Positions 8,497 through 17,506 are shown, counted from the stretch's first letter. The stretch is DNA of 64,000 bases from Roseibium sp. MMSF_3544 (GCF_030732845.1 NZ_JASHKA010000004.1:124001-188000); one strand, 5' to 3'. Translations and numbers: made by a program. The notes: generated from the letters alone by a model not told the origin.

Positions 8497-10530
8497 ATGA
8501 CCGAAGCCGTAAAACTTGCCAAAGTTGTTTTCCAGCCAAGTGGCCGCCGGGGCACATTCCCGGTCGGAACACCGCTTCTCGATGCGGCTAGGTCTTTAGG
8601 TGTCTATGTGGAATCGGTCTGTGGCGGGCGCGGTATATGCGGACGCTGCCAGGTGTCGGTATCAGAAGGCACATTTGCAAAGGAAAACCTGACAAGTTCT
8701 GCTGATAATCTGGAAGGCGCGACCGAAGCTGAAACGCGCTACGCGACGCTGCGTTCCCTCGCCTCCGACCGGCGCCTCTCCTGCCAGGCGAAGATCCTGG
8801 GCGACCTCGTCGTGGACGTTCCGACCGACGCGCAAACCAACCGGCAGGTCGTGCGCAAACGCGCCGAAGCCAAGCATATCGATGCCGATAGCGCCGTGCA
8901 TCTCGTGACCGTTACCATTGACGAACCGGACATGGAAACGCCGCGGGGAGACACTGACCGCCTGCGCGAAAAGCTTATGGCCGAGACAGGTTTTGAAAAC
9001 GTCACTGTCGATCCGATCCTGCTTTCGAAGGTGCAAACGATACTGCGCACCGGGAAATGGACCGTCACGGCGGCGATTTACGCCGATCAATCGGTGCAGC
9101 CGACCGTCACGGCGCTCTGGCCGGGCGAAAAGAAAGCAGTTTACGGCCTGGCCGTCGATATCGGCTCGACGACGATTGCCGCCCATCTGTGCAATCTGAA
9201 GAATGGCCGTACGGTCTCTTCCGCCGGAACGTCCAACCCGCAGATCCGCTTTGGCGAAGACCTGATGTCGCGCGTCTCGTATGTGCAGATGAACCCCTCC
9301 AAGCTTCCGGCTCTCGTCAAGGCAGTCCGTGACGCGATCAACGCTCTGGTGGGCAAGCTTGTCGGTGATGTCGGCGCCGAAAGGTCCGACGTTCTGGACG
9401 CGACCTTCGTCGGCAACCCGGTGATGCATCACCTCTTCCTCGGTATCGACCCGGTCGAGCTCGGCGGTGCGCCTTTTGCACTTGCCGCGTCCGACGCCAT
9501 GGTTCTTGCGGCGCGCGACCTCGATCTTGAGCTCAACCCCGGAGCCCGCGTCTACATGCTGCCCTGCATCGCAGGGCATGTCGGTGCGGATGCTGCCGCG
9601 GCCACCTTGTCTGAAAGCCCCTACAGCCACGACGAGATCACGCTTCTTGTCGACGTCGGAACCAATGCCGAAATCGTGCTTGGAAACAAGGACAGGCTGC
9701 TGGCTGCCTCCTCCCCCACCGGCCCCGCCTTCGAGGGCGCGGAAATCTCCTCCGGTCAACGCGCAGCACCCGGGGCGATCGAACGTATCCGCATCGACAA
9801 GGACACGCTCGAACCGCGCTTCAAGGTGATCGGCGTGGATGAATGGTCGGACGAGGACGGATTTTCCGAAACGATCGACAGCGTCGGCGTTACCGGCATA
9901 TGTGGCTCTGGCATCATCGAAGCGGTTGCGGAGATGTATCTGGCCGGCCTGATCACCGAGGACGGCGTCATCGACGGGTCGATGGCGGAGCGCACGCACA
10001 GAGTTCGATCCGAAGGTCGCACCTTCTCCTACGTGATTGCGAATGAGGACGTTGAGATTTCGATCCTTCAGACCGACATCCGCGCCATCCAGCTCGCCAA
10101 AGGCGCACTCTATGCCGGTGTCAAACTGCTTCAGGACAAGCTCGGCACCTACGCGCTCGACCGTATCCGGCTGGCGGGTGCCTTCGGCAGCTATATCGAT
10201 CCGAAATATGCAATGATCCTCGGTCTCATTCCCGACTGCCCGCTGGACGGTGTCTCAGGGGTCGGCAATGCCGCCGGGACCGGTGCGCGCATGGCGCTCC
10301 TGAACCGTGGCTACCGACGCGAGATCGAACAGACCGTGCGCGACATTGAAAAGATCGAGACGGCACTGGAACCCAAGTTCCAGGAGCATTTCGTCAACGC
10401 CATGGCCTTGCCCAACAAGGTCGATCCGTTTCCCAACCTCAGGAACGCGATCGATTTGCCGGAGCGCAAGGAAGCGTTGGCTACGGAAGCGACCGGTGGT
10501 GAACGCCGCCGTCGTCGGCGCCGGGGCTAA
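8497..10530 (+). CDS. RamA/ASKHA-type reductive activator of corrinoid proteins (DUF4445)
   Basis: Uses ATP to re-reduce Co(II) corrinoid to the active Co(I) state. The 677-residue protein begins with a plant-type [2Fe-2S] ferredoxin domain: cysteines 42, 48 and 51 (VCGGRGICGRC) and Cys96 (RRLSCQ). A linker follows to about residue 200, then an actin-like ATPase domain with phosphate loops AVDIGSTTIAAHL near 212 and LLVDVGTNAEIVLG near 384, and a C-terminal AGAFGSYIDP segment. The last 12 residues are almost pure arginine/glycine. It follows the methyltransferase after a terminator, so it may also have its own promoter in the 113-bp gap. It completes the corrinoid module. Confidence 0.92.
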   Translation: MTEAVKLAKVVFQPSGRRGTFPVGTPLLDAARSLGVYVESVCGGRGICGRCQVSVSEGTFAKENLTSSADNLEGATEAETRYATLRSLASDRRLSCQAKILGDLVVDVPTDAQTNRQVVRKRAEAKHIDADSAVHLVTVTIDEPDMETPRGDTDRLREKLMAETGFENVTVDPILLSKVQTILRTGKWTVTAAIYADQSVQPTVTALWPGEKKAVYGLAVDIGSTTIAAHLCNLKNGRTVSSAGTSNPQIRFGEDLMSRVSYVQMNPSKLPALVKAVRDAINALVGKLVGDVGAERSDVLDATFVGNPVMHHLFLGIDPVELGGAPFALAASDAMVLAARDLDLELNPGARVYMLPCIAGHVGADAAAATLSESPYSHDEITLLVDVGTNAEIVLGNKDRLLAASSPTGPAFEGAEISSGQRAAPGAIERIRIDKDTLEPRFKVIGVDEWSDEDGFSETIDSVGVTGICGSGIIEAVAEMYLAGLITEDGVIDGSMAERTHRVRSEGRTFSYVIANEDVEISILQTDIRAIQLAKGALYAGVKLLQDKLGTYALDRIRLAGAFGSYIDPKYAMILGLIPDCPLDGVSGVGNAAGTGARMALLNRGYRREIEQTVRDIEKIETALEPKFQEHFVNAMALPNKVDPFPNLRNAIDLPERKEALATEATGGERRRRRRRG

Positions 10531-10580
10531 CCGCTCAGGACTGGACCGAACCACGGTTTATTTGGAAACACTGTCCGCGA

Positions 10581-11405
10581 TCAAGGATCCCAGAAGAACT
10601 GCTCACGCAGGCGACGCCAGATTTTTTCACCGACCAGGCAGTCATAGGGTTCTTCGAAGGTAAATTGAACGGGCTGTACCAGCGGTTTTTCCGGCACGAA
10701 ACCGCCGATCTCCAGGATCAGTTTGCGTCGGACCGCATCTGGAAACTGGTCCCAATCGGTCACGGGAATAACGAAGCTCGCCGGTCCGCCTGTGACGCAG
10801 CGACGGTAGTAGACGTCGAGATCCGGTATGTTGAACTGCGACCCGGGACCTCCGGTTGTCATCAACGGAAGGCCATTGATGGTTATCCCGCTTTCCACCG
10901 CAATGTCCCTGGCAAGCGTCACAGGTGATCCGTGATTGTTCGGCCCGTCCCCGGAGATGTCGATCACGTGCCGGTCTGCCAGGTACGGGACCTCGTCCAG
11001 CATTTCCGAAGCGTGCACGATCGCACCGGAGATCGAAGTCCGCCGCTGGCTGTAGGATTCTTCGCGCAGGATCCGGTCGGCAAATTCCGTCGCGTCGGCC
11101 TGGGTTTCGATCATCGACCAATCGACCGTTACCCTCACGTGATTGTCGTTCGCCCATTCGAACATCATCAACGCAATCCGGCCATGAGCGCCCAGTTCAA
11201 TGGCGCGAACAACTTCCGGACTCGCGATCGCCGCGGCATAGCCCCTTCGCTGGATCCGGAGTTCCTCAGGCGACATGGATCTGGAGACGTCGACCGCGAG
11301 CACCAGCGCGACATCAACTCTTTCCTGTGCCTCGGCAACCGGCAAGAACACCGGTACCAGGAGCACCGCGCACAGCATGATCCGCTGAAGAATTGGCCTC
11401 AACAT
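10581..11405 (-). CDS. DUF1194 protein, exported von Willebrand factor A-like
   Basis: A 274-residue secreted protein of the DUF1194 family. It has a signal peptide (hydrophobic MLCAVLLVPVFLPVAEA) followed by a vWA-like domain. The metal-ion-dependent adhesion motif is visible as LAVDVSRSMS (DxSxS), with a second conserved block DISGDGPNNHG. The C-terminal part ends in a cysteine-containing YDCLVGEKIWRRLR segment. The ATG at 11405 is preferred because the longer reading puts 38 polar residues before the signal peptide. It is convergent with the corrinoid activator, 50 bp apart. A protein-binding role in the periplasm is probable from the fold; the partner is unknown. Confidence 0.85.
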   Translation of the reverse strand: MLRPILQRIMLCAVLLVPVFLPVAEAQERVDVALVLAVDVSRSMSPEELRIQRRGYAAAIASPEVVRAIELGAHGRIALMMFEWANDNHVRVTVDWSMIETQADATEFADRILREESYSQRRTSISGAIVHASEMLDEVPYLADRHVIDISGDGPNNHGSPVTLARDIAVESGITINGLPLMTTGGPGSQFNIPDLDVYYRRCVTGGPASFVIPVTDWDQFPDAVRRKLILEIGGFVPEKPLVQPVQFTFEEPYDCLVGEKIWRRLREQFFWDP

Positions 11406-11568
11406 GCGTTGAGGATAGCCGATAATCTGAAAAGCTGCATCGGCTTGTTTACGATCGGTCATAAAGGATCTGTGAGTGGGAACGGATGAACATTGGCAGC
11501 AGTCCTTTTGCAGGCCCACTGAGATCAGTTATAAGAGCTGCAAATCGTAGGTTATGCAGGAAGCCGAT

Positions 11569-12390
11569 ATGTCCCAAACCGCCGCCAACGACCAGATCGA
11601 AAAGCCCATGCTCGGCACGCTTCTTCATGAAGGTGTCTACCGGATCGTGATGCAGCGGCCGGAACGGATGAATGCCTTGTCGAGCGAGATGATGACAGCT
11701 CTTTCCGATGAGCTTGCCAAGGCCGCTGAAGACCCTGACGTGCGTGTGATCCTTCTAGGCGCTGAGGGCAAAGTCTTTTGCGCCGGGCATGACCTGAAGG
11801 AGCTGACGGCCGCGCGTGCGCAGGCCGACGGCGGGAAAGCAACCTATCAGCAGATCATGCGCCAATGCTCTAACCTGATGCAGCAGATCGTGCGGCTGCC
11901 GAAACCGGTGATCGCCGTTGTGACGGGCGTTGCCACGGCTGCCGGGTGCCAGCTTGTTGCCTCTTGCGATCTTGCCATCGCCACCGACACCGCGACATTC
12001 TGCACGCCTGGCGTCAATATCGGCCTGTTCTGCTCAACGCCAATGGTTGCACTGTCCCGCAATGTTGCCCCGAAACAGGCGATGGAAATGCTTCTGACGG
12101 GCGAAAGCATCGATGCGTCCACTGCCAAGGAATTCGGCCTGATCAACCGGATCGTGCCGCGGGACTATCTCGACCAGGTTGTCCAGAAATACGCCGAGGT
12201 GATCGCTTCCAAGTCTTCCAAGACGCTCAAGATCGGCAAGGAAGCGTTTTACCGTCAGCTGGAAATGCCGCTGTCTGAAGCCTATGACTTCGCCGCGCAA
12301 ACCATGGTGGACAACATGCTGGCAAAGGATGCGGAAGAAGGCATTTCCGCGTTCTTGCAAAAACGCAAACCGGAATGGACGGATAGCTGA
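11569..12390 (+). CDS. Enoyl-CoA hydratase/isomerase family protein
   Basis: Crotonase-fold enzyme of 273 residues, probably hydrating a 2-enoyl-CoA in fatty-acid or amino-acid breakdown. The oxyanion-hole segments are present: FCAGHDLKEL near residue 65-75 and a second loop GVATAAGCQLVASCDLAIAT near 125-145. In the second loop one catalytic Glu position of classical hydratases is Gln/Leu, which fits the ECHDC3-like subgroup rather than a mitochondrial-type hydratase. The start at 11569 is chosen because AGGAAG lies at 11558-11563. It is followed 42 bp later by a DUF3052 gene on the same strand. Substrate is unknown. Confidence 0.88.
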   Translation: MSQTAANDQIEKPMLGTLLHEGVYRIVMQRPERMNALSSEMMTALSDELAKAAEDPDVRVILLGAEGKVFCAGHDLKELTAARAQADGGKATYQQIMRQCSNLMQQIVRLPKPVIAVVTGVATAAGCQLVASCDLAIATDTATFCTPGVNIGLFCSTPMVALSRNVAPKQAMEMLLTGESIDASTAKEFGLINRIVPRDYLDQVVQKYAEVIASKSSKTLKIGKEAFYRQLEMPLSEAYDFAAQTMVDNMLAKDAEEGISAFLQKRKPEWTDS

Positions 12391-12432
12391 ACGTAGCTCA
12401 GGCGTCCGCAAGTTCAGTCAAGAGCAGTTCGC

Positions 12433-12870
12433 ATGGCAAAGGCAGGTTATTCGGGCCGTCCGCTCTCAGCAAAACTTGGACTGAAGCCCGGCATGTCCTG
12501 CTGGCGATCTGGTATGCCGGACGACATTGCCGCTTTGCTGAACGCGCAGGAGCCGGAGCAACGGCTCGTGCCCAAACCTTTCCCGATGCTTGAATGTGCG
12601 CATGTTTTCGTCCGCGAAAGGGAAGAGCTCGCACAACATCTTGGAAAGGTGCGCGAGCTCCTTGCGCCACAAGGCATGATCTGGGTTTCCTGGCCCAAAA
12701 AAGCCAGCAAGGTCCCAACCACCGTCTCGGAGGATGTAATCCGCGATCTTTGTCTGCCGCTGGGTTTCGTTGATGTAAAGGTGTGTGCCGTCGATGCCGT
12801 CTGGTCTGGACTGAAGCTAGTCATCCGCAAGGAACTTCGCGCCGAACAGAAGAAGAAGCTGGCCATTTAG
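12433..12870 (+). CDS. DUF3052 family protein
   Basis: A 145-residue DUF3052 protein; function unproven. It has the family features: an N-terminal YSGRPLSAKLGLKPG segment, a central 'VFVREREEL' strand-helix and the LLAPQGMIWVSWPKKASK block, then VKVCAVDAVWSGLKLVIRK near the end. The fold resembles the C-terminal half of a methyltransferase without an obvious SAM motif. No signal or membrane segment. It lies 42 bp downstream of the enoyl-CoA hydratase and could be cotranscribed. Confidence 0.85.
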   Translation: MAKAGYSGRPLSAKLGLKPGMSCWRSGMPDDIAALLNAQEPEQRLVPKPFPMLECAHVFVREREELAQHLGKVRELLAPQGMIWVSWPKKASKVPTTVSEDVIRDLCLPLGFVDVKVCAVDAVWSGLKLVIRKELRAEQKKKLAI

Positions 12871-12903
12871 GTCGGCAGCGACGCACCTTCCGATCCCGAA
12901 ACG

Positions 12904-13779
12904 TCAGCGTAAGGGCAGATAAATTTCACAAGCGCTCTCATGTTCCGGCACGTCGGGAAATAGCGTCAACCGCTTCACAAACAAAGGGAAATCGCGCGGT
13001 TCTTCGCGACTTTGGGGAAGCCAATCCCGGTAGAGGGATCTGATCACCGCTTCTGCGAAATCCAGCGACCCGGTGTGTTCGAGGACAGCGCAGCGCCCAG
13101 CCGGTATGGTTTTGCGGACGATGCCAAAGTCGTTTGCGGCAACTGGCCCGGAGAATTCACAGCAGAAGTCGAAGCGAAAGTCTTCCGGAGGCGTCGATTT
13201 GGGGTCGTCGAAAAGAAGATTGTAGGTTGCGCTTTTCGTGGGCGGCAGCCCGTTTTCCCTGCGCCAGGCGATGAAGCGCTGAGCTGCCACGGCAAGCCCG
13301 GATTGCGGCCCGCGATGCTCAAGTGCGGCAACCTGCGTTTCGGGGAATTGGACGATGCGAACGCTTTCGCAATCAAGCATGATATCGGGCATGAACTGTC
13401 CTTTCAGCTCCGTGAGCGGTTGGTAGATTTCATGCCAGATGTCCCAATCAGGTGCTGAACGGAACGCAGACGGCGACTGTCCAAAAACACGTTTGAAAGC
13501 GCGCGAAAAGCTCTCGACGTTTTCATATCCTGCGTCAAAAGCAATGTCGGTGACCGACACCGCGGACCGATAAGCGAGCTTATGTCCTGCCTGTTTGAGC
13601 AACAGCAGCCTTCGATACTCGGCAACGCTTACTCCGGAAAGGGCCGAAAACTGCCGCTGAAAATGAAAGCGTGAAATCGAAGCTGACTTGGCTAAACGCC
13701 CGACATCCAAAGGATTCTCAAGTGAGCGCTCAACCTCAATCAAACTTCTTTGCAATCTCAGCCGAACGTCGGTCGTCAT
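12904..13779 (-). CDS. AraC-family regulator with C-terminal GyrI-like domain
   Basis: A 291-residue transcriptional regulator with the order DNA-binding domain first, ligand domain second. Residues about 8-108 hold two helix-turn-helix units (FHFQRQFSALSGVSVAEY and the signature AFDAGYENVESFSRAFKRVFGQSP). Residues about 130-291 form a GyrI/Rob-like effector-binding domain (VRIVQFPETQVAALEHRGP, YRDWLPQS). Such proteins usually sense small hydrophobic drugs or metabolites. It is convergent with DUF3052 and divergent from the CoA-binding protein gene, 174 bp away. No operator is evident. Confidence 0.9.
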   Translation of the reverse strand: MTTDVRLRLQRSLIEVERSLENPLDVGRLAKSASISRFHFQRQFSALSGVSVAEYRRLLLLKQAGHKLAYRSAVSVTDIAFDAGYENVESFSRAFKRVFGQSPSAFRSAPDWDIWHEIYQPLTELKGQFMPDIMLDCESVRIVQFPETQVAALEHRGPQSGLAVAAQRFIAWRRENGLPPTKSATYNLLFDDPKSTPPEDFRFDFCCEFSGPVAANDFGIVRKTIPAGRCAVLEHTGSLDFAEAVIRSLYRDWLPQSREEPRDFPLFVKRLTLFPDVPEHESACEIYLPLR

Positions 13780-13953
13780 CTCAGCACTTCCGTTTCAAAA
13801 CCATCTGGCAGGCACTGTGTTAAGCCAACCGAACCGCGCCCGCCTGACCGAACGTGCTCTTTTGAAACTTTGATCTGATTCAGCAAATCCAGGGCTTGCG
13901 GCGCCGCTTGGTTTCGCATTGGATGGCGCGGCAACGCTGAGGACAATCAATCA

Positions 13954-14484
13954 ATGAATCACGACAGCTATTCAGACGCCTATATCAAAGCCATCCTCGA
14001 TGAAGTCACAACCGTTGCGATGGTCGGTGCCAGTGCCAATCAGGTGCGGCCGTCCTACTTCGTGCTGAAGTACCTGCTGTCGAAAGGTTATGATGTTTGG
14101 CCGATCAATCCGGGTCAGGCCGGAAAGCAGATCCTGGGACAGACCGTTTATGCGTCCCTGGAAGACCTGCCGGCGGTGCCCGACATGATCGATATCTTCC
14201 GCAATTCCGAAGCTGCGGGCCAGATCGTCGACCAGGTCATTGCGAGCGGCCGGTTGCCAAAAGTGATCTGGATGCAGCTCACGGTCCGGCACGACGACGC
14301 TGCCGCGCGCGCGGAAGAAGCCGGGATCAGGGTCGTCATGAACCGATGCCCCAAGATCGAATATGGCAGACTGTCCGGTGAAATCGGCTGGGCCGGTGTG
14401 AATTCAAAGACACTTTCCGCCAAGCGTCCGGCACTCAAATCCGGTTTTCAGCACCGTGGGCTTTCGGGAAGCAAGTCCGACTGA
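13954..14484 (+). CDS. CoA-binding domain protein (YccU type)
   Basis: A 176-residue protein made almost entirely of one CoA_binding (Rossmann-like) domain. Signatures: VAMVGASANQVRPSYFVLKYL near 25-45, GYDVWPINPGQAGKQILG and the cofactor loop VVMNRCPKIEYGRL near 130. Homologues bind CoA, but no reaction has been established. It lies 148 bp before the O-acetylhomoserine sulfhydrylase gene on the same strand; the TTGACA and inverted repeat in between suggest separate transcription. Confidence 0.88.
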   Translation: MNHDSYSDAYIKAILDEVTTVAMVGASANQVRPSYFVLKYLLSKGYDVWPINPGQAGKQILGQTVYASLEDLPAVPDMIDIFRNSEAAGQIVDQVIASGRLPKVIWMQLTVRHDDAAARAEEAGIRVVMNRCPKIEYGRLSGEIGWAGVNSKTLSAKRPALKSGFQHRGLSGSKSD

Positions 14485-14528
14485 CCGGATCCGCTCCGGT
14501 GACGCCCGACTGAAGCCCTGCTAAGCCG

Positions 14529-14557
14529 TTGACATCGATATTCTAACGAGAATAGCC
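14529..14557 (+). promoter_or_regulatory. Putative metY promoter with operator-like inverted repeat
   Basis: TTGACA at 14529-14534 could be a -35 box. A perfect inverted repeat TATTCT-AACG-AGAATA (14539-14554) lies just after it, where a repressor would block polymerase. The -10 box is weak (AATAGC or ATAGCC at 14551-14557). The start codon is at 14633. The regulator is unknown. Confidence 0.4.
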
Positions 14558-14632
14558 AAATAGAAAAATCCTGCTTTGACCTCCTCCGTGGCTTCGGTCA
14601 AACTGGCCGCAATTCCAACAGGGAGGTTGTTT

Positions 14633-15913
14633 ATGAGCGAAAATATTCCAGGGTTTTCCACGCTAGCCATTCATGCCGGTGCTGCGCCTGATCCTTCCAC
14701 CGGCGCGCGCGCCACTCCGATTTACCAGACGACTTCTTTCGTATTTGACGATGTCGACCATGCAGCCTCCCTCTTCGGCCTGCAGGCTTTCGGCAACATC
14801 TATACGCGTATCACCAACCCGACGACCGCTGTCCTGGAAGAGCGTATTGCGGCGCTTGAAGGCGGCACTGCGGCTCTTGCGACCGCATCGGGACATTCCG
14901 CCCAGCTCCTGTGCTTTCACACTTTGATGCAGCCGGGCGACAACATCGTAGCGGCTAACAAGCTCTATGGCGGCTCCATCAACCAGCTCAATCATTCCTT
15001 CAAGAGCTTCGGCTGGAACGTGAAATGGGCGGACCCGGACGACCTCAACACCTTTGAGGCTGCGATCGACGAGAACACCAAGGCGATCTTCATCGAAAGC
15101 CTTGCCAATCCGGGTGGGATCGTCACGGACATGGAGGCCATCTCAACCCTTGCCAAGGCTAAGGGGATCCCGCTGGTGGTCGACAACACCATGGCAACAC
15201 CCTATCTCTGCCGTCCGATCGAGCACGGTGCCGACATCGTGCTGCATTCGTTGACCAAGTTCATGGGCGGGCACGGCAATTCAATGGGCGGCGTCATCGT
15301 AGATGGCGGCAACTTCGATTGGTCTGCCGGCGGCAGATACCCGCTTCTTTCCGAGCCGCGTCCGGAATATCAAGGTGTCGTTCTGCACGAGACCTTCGGC
15401 AACTTCGCCTTCGCGATTGCTTGCCGAGTCCTCGGTCTTCGCGATCTCGGCCCGGCGATTTCGCCGTTCAATTCCTTCATGATCCTGACCGGCATCGAAA
15501 CACTGCCGCTGCGCATGCAACGGCATTCAGACAATGCCAAAAAGGTCGCGCTGCACCTGTCCGCGCACAGCAAGGTCAACTGGGTGTCTTATGCGGCCCT
15601 GCCGGAGGACCGGTATCACCCGCTACAGCAGAAATACATGCCCAAGGGTGCCGGTGCGGTCTTCACTTTCGGCGTTGAAGGCGGCTACGACGCCGGCGTC
15701 GCGCTGGTATCGAAGTGCGAATTGTTCTCGCATCTGGCCAATATCGGCGACACACGCAGCCTGATCATTCATCCGGCTTCGACAACACACCGCCAGCTGA
15801 CGGACGAGCAGAAAACGGCGGCTGGTGCCGGACCGGATGTCGTCCGGATTTCCGTTGGACTTGAGGATGTCGACGACATCATCGCCGATCTCGATCAGGC
15901 GCTTTCCGGCTGA
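14633..15913 (+). CDS. O-acetylhomoserine sulfhydrylase / aminocarboxypropyltransferase
   Basis: PLP-dependent enzyme of methionine biosynthesis that joins O-acetylhomoserine with sulfide or a thiol. The 426-residue product has normal length for the family. Visible motifs: TPIYQTTSFVFDDVDHAA, the YTRITNPT loop contacting PLP phosphate, GGTAALATASGHSAQ, VVDNTMATPYLCRP and the PLP lysine in HSLTKFMGGHG, followed by SVGLEDVDDII near the C-terminus. The ATG at 14633 has GGGAGG at 14621-14626; the longer upstream reading is not needed. A strong terminator follows. The leader carries an inverted repeat but no SAM riboswitch that I can recognise. Confidence 0.93.
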   Translation: MSENIPGFSTLAIHAGAAPDPSTGARATPIYQTTSFVFDDVDHAASLFGLQAFGNIYTRITNPTTAVLEERIAALEGGTAALATASGHSAQLLCFHTLMQPGDNIVAANKLYGGSINQLNHSFKSFGWNVKWADPDDLNTFEAAIDENTKAIFIESLANPGGIVTDMEAISTLAKAKGIPLVVDNTMATPYLCRPIEHGADIVLHSLTKFMGGHGNSMGGVIVDGGNFDWSAGGRYPLLSEPRPEYQGVVLHETFGNFAFAIACRVLGLRDLGPAISPFNSFMILTGIETLPLRMQRHSDNAKKVALHLSAHSKVNWVSYAALPEDRYHPLQQKYMPKGAGAVFTFGVEGGYDAGVALVSKCELFSHLANIGDTRSLIIHPASTTHRQLTDEQKTAAGAGPDVVRISVGLEDVDDIIADLDQALSG

Positions 15914-15933
15914 TCGCATGACACCAAAAAGAA

Positions 15934-15959
15934 ATGCCCGCTCCTGCGGGCATTTTTTT
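15934..15959 (+). terminator. Rho-independent terminator after the sulfhydrylase gene
   Basis: Perfect 8-bp stem ATGCCCGC (15934-15941) with GCGGGCAT (15946-15953), 4-nt loop TCCT, followed by six further Ts (15954-15959). Confidence 0.9.
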
Positions 15960-16038
15960 GTCCGGTCTAAAGCATCCGTTGAACTGGACATTTGTGCCGT
16001 CATTTGGAACCGAGCGCAGCGCTTTGCCCGGCACACTC

Positions 16039-17139
16039 TTATCCCCGTACCGGAAAAGGCCCTTTCAGGAGCGCCAGGTGATCGATGGCAGCCGCCAGGA
16101 CAATGACCGCAAAGCCCTGGTGGATCAGCGCGACGGACAGCGGCACATGCCAGATCAGCGTCAGAATACCAAACGCGGCCTGGAGCAGGATGAATGCTCC
16201 GACATGCGCGCCTGCGCGCCTCAGTTCCTTGCGCTCGCTGACCCTGAATGTCGACCAGGCGAGCACCAGCCCGACACCGATCAGAACGTAAGCCGTCATC
16301 CGGTGCTGAAACTGCACTGTCAGCACGTTCTCGAAGAAATTCCGCCACAAGGGTTCCATGATCAAGAGACCGCTTGGGACAAGTTGCCCATCCATCAACG
16401 GCCAGGTGTTGAAGGTCAAACCGGCGTTGAGCCCTGCGACCAGACCGCCCAGGAAAATCTGAATGAAAACAAGCGTCAGCACCACCGCGCTCAGACCAGC
16501 CAGTCGGGCGCGTTCTTCCGGCATTGGCGCGTTCAGAGGTGAGAGCCTGCGCGCAAGCCAGAAAAGATAGGCAAAAATAATCAGCGCAAGCGTCAAATGG
16601 GTGGCCAGCCGGTACTGGCTGACATCGACCCGGTCGACCAGACCGGACGTGACCATCCACCAGCCGATAAAGCCCTGAAGCCCTCCCAGCGCAAGCGCAA
16701 AAACCAGTCTCGGTTTGAGCCAGGATTCAAGACGACCGGCGGCCCAGAAGGCAACCATCGGCACAAAAAACGCCACGCCAATGACGCGGCCCAGAAGTCT
16801 GTGCCCCCACTCCCACCAGAAGATGAACTTGAATTCTTCAAGGCTCATGCCCTTGTTGATCAGCTGGTATTCGGGAATTTGACGGTACTTTTCGAGTTCT
16901 TCCTCCCATTCAGCTTCTGTAAGCGGAGGAATGACACCGTGAATGGGTTTCCATTCGGTGATCGAAAGACCTGACTCGGTGAGCCGCGTTGCACCACCCA
17001 CGACAACCATTGCCAGGATCAACGCGCACACGAAGTAGAGCCACCACCGGATCATCACCCGGCTACGCCTGATCCGTTCCAGCTTTGCCGGCAGGATCTG
17101 GGAGCTTCCTTCCCTGTTTGGATCAACAATTGCGTTCAT
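16039..17139 (-). CDS. ctaA: Heme A synthase, COX15/CtaA family
   Basis: Membrane enzyme that oxidises heme O to heme A for cytochrome oxidase. The 366-residue product from the ATG at 17139 fits the family; a longer upstream reading adds only a polar 30-residue stretch. About eight transmembrane segments are visible. Conserved parts include VVGGATRLTESGLSITEWKP with the Glu in the periplasmic loop, EFKFIFWWEWGHRLLGR with a heme-ligand His, a VTSGLV segment, and HRMTAYVLIGVG and LHQGFAV-like regions with later His residues (FQHRM, ALIHQ). It is divergent from the DUF2842 gene. No other oxidase genes are nearby. Confidence 0.94.
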   Translation of the reverse strand: MNAIVDPNREGSSQILPAKLERIRRSRVMIRWWLYFVCALILAMVVVGGATRLTESGLSITEWKPIHGVIPPLTEAEWEEELEKYRQIPEYQLINKGMSLEEFKFIFWWEWGHRLLGRVIGVAFFVPMVAFWAAGRLESWLKPRLVFALALGGLQGFIGWWMVTSGLVDRVDVSQYRLATHLTLALIIFAYLFWLARRLSPLNAPMPEERARLAGLSAVVLTLVFIQIFLGGLVAGLNAGLTFNTWPLMDGQLVPSGLLIMEPLWRNFFENVLTVQFQHRMTAYVLIGVGLVLAWSTFRVSERKELRRAGAHVGAFILLQAAFGILTLIWHVPLSVALIHQGFAVIVLAAAIDHLALLKGPFPVRG

Positions 17140-17290
17140 GAGGCGGTTCCGGTTTTTCCCGACATGAATTTGACGTTTGGCTTGGGGAGATATAGGTGCA
17201 TGGTCAAGACGGCAAGCGGCTTGAGACATTTTGCGGCAATCGGTCTCTCCTTCCGCGTAAATTAAACTTGTTCAACGGACTTTCCCGACG

Positions 17291-17506
17291 ATGGTTCCCT
17301 CTTTTCGCAAATTCATCGGCATGGTGTTTCTGGTCGTTTTTGTAGTGGCCTACGCCTTCACGGCAATGGTGATCGGTGACATGACCTTGCAACAATCGTC
17401 ACATCTTTTGCGGTTTGCCTATTTCGCCGTCGCCGGGCTGCTCTGGGTCGTCCCGGCAGGTGCCATCATCTGGTGGATGGAAAAAGGCGGGAAAAACCGG
17501 ACCTGA
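17291..17506 (+). CDS. DUF2842 small membrane protein
   Basis: A 71-residue protein with two transmembrane helices (about 8-30 and 42-62) and a short basic C-terminus. It matches the DUF2842 pattern of small alphaproteobacterial membrane proteins, including the MVPSFRKFIG start and LLWVVPAGAIIWWME end. Function unknown. Its last 41 bp overlap the 3' end of the convergent deacetylase gene. Its position divergent from heme A synthase is the only functional hint. Confidence 0.85.
   Translation: MVPSFRKFIGMVFLVVFVVAYAFTAMVIGDMTLQQSSHLLRFAYFAVAGLLWVVPAGAIIWWMEKGGKNRT

Noticed and set aside
8662-9999. A 445-codon open frame antisense to the corrinoid activator gene
   Set aside because: It is the complement of a well-conserved ASKHA protein in high-GC DNA, has no family motif and is rich in Arg/His/Gly, as expected for a shadow frame.
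14485-14632. Possible SAM-II riboswitch before the O-acetylhomoserine sulfhydrylase
   Set aside because: I looked for the SAM-II core words and pairing pattern and did not find them; only a short dyad and a -35-like box are present.
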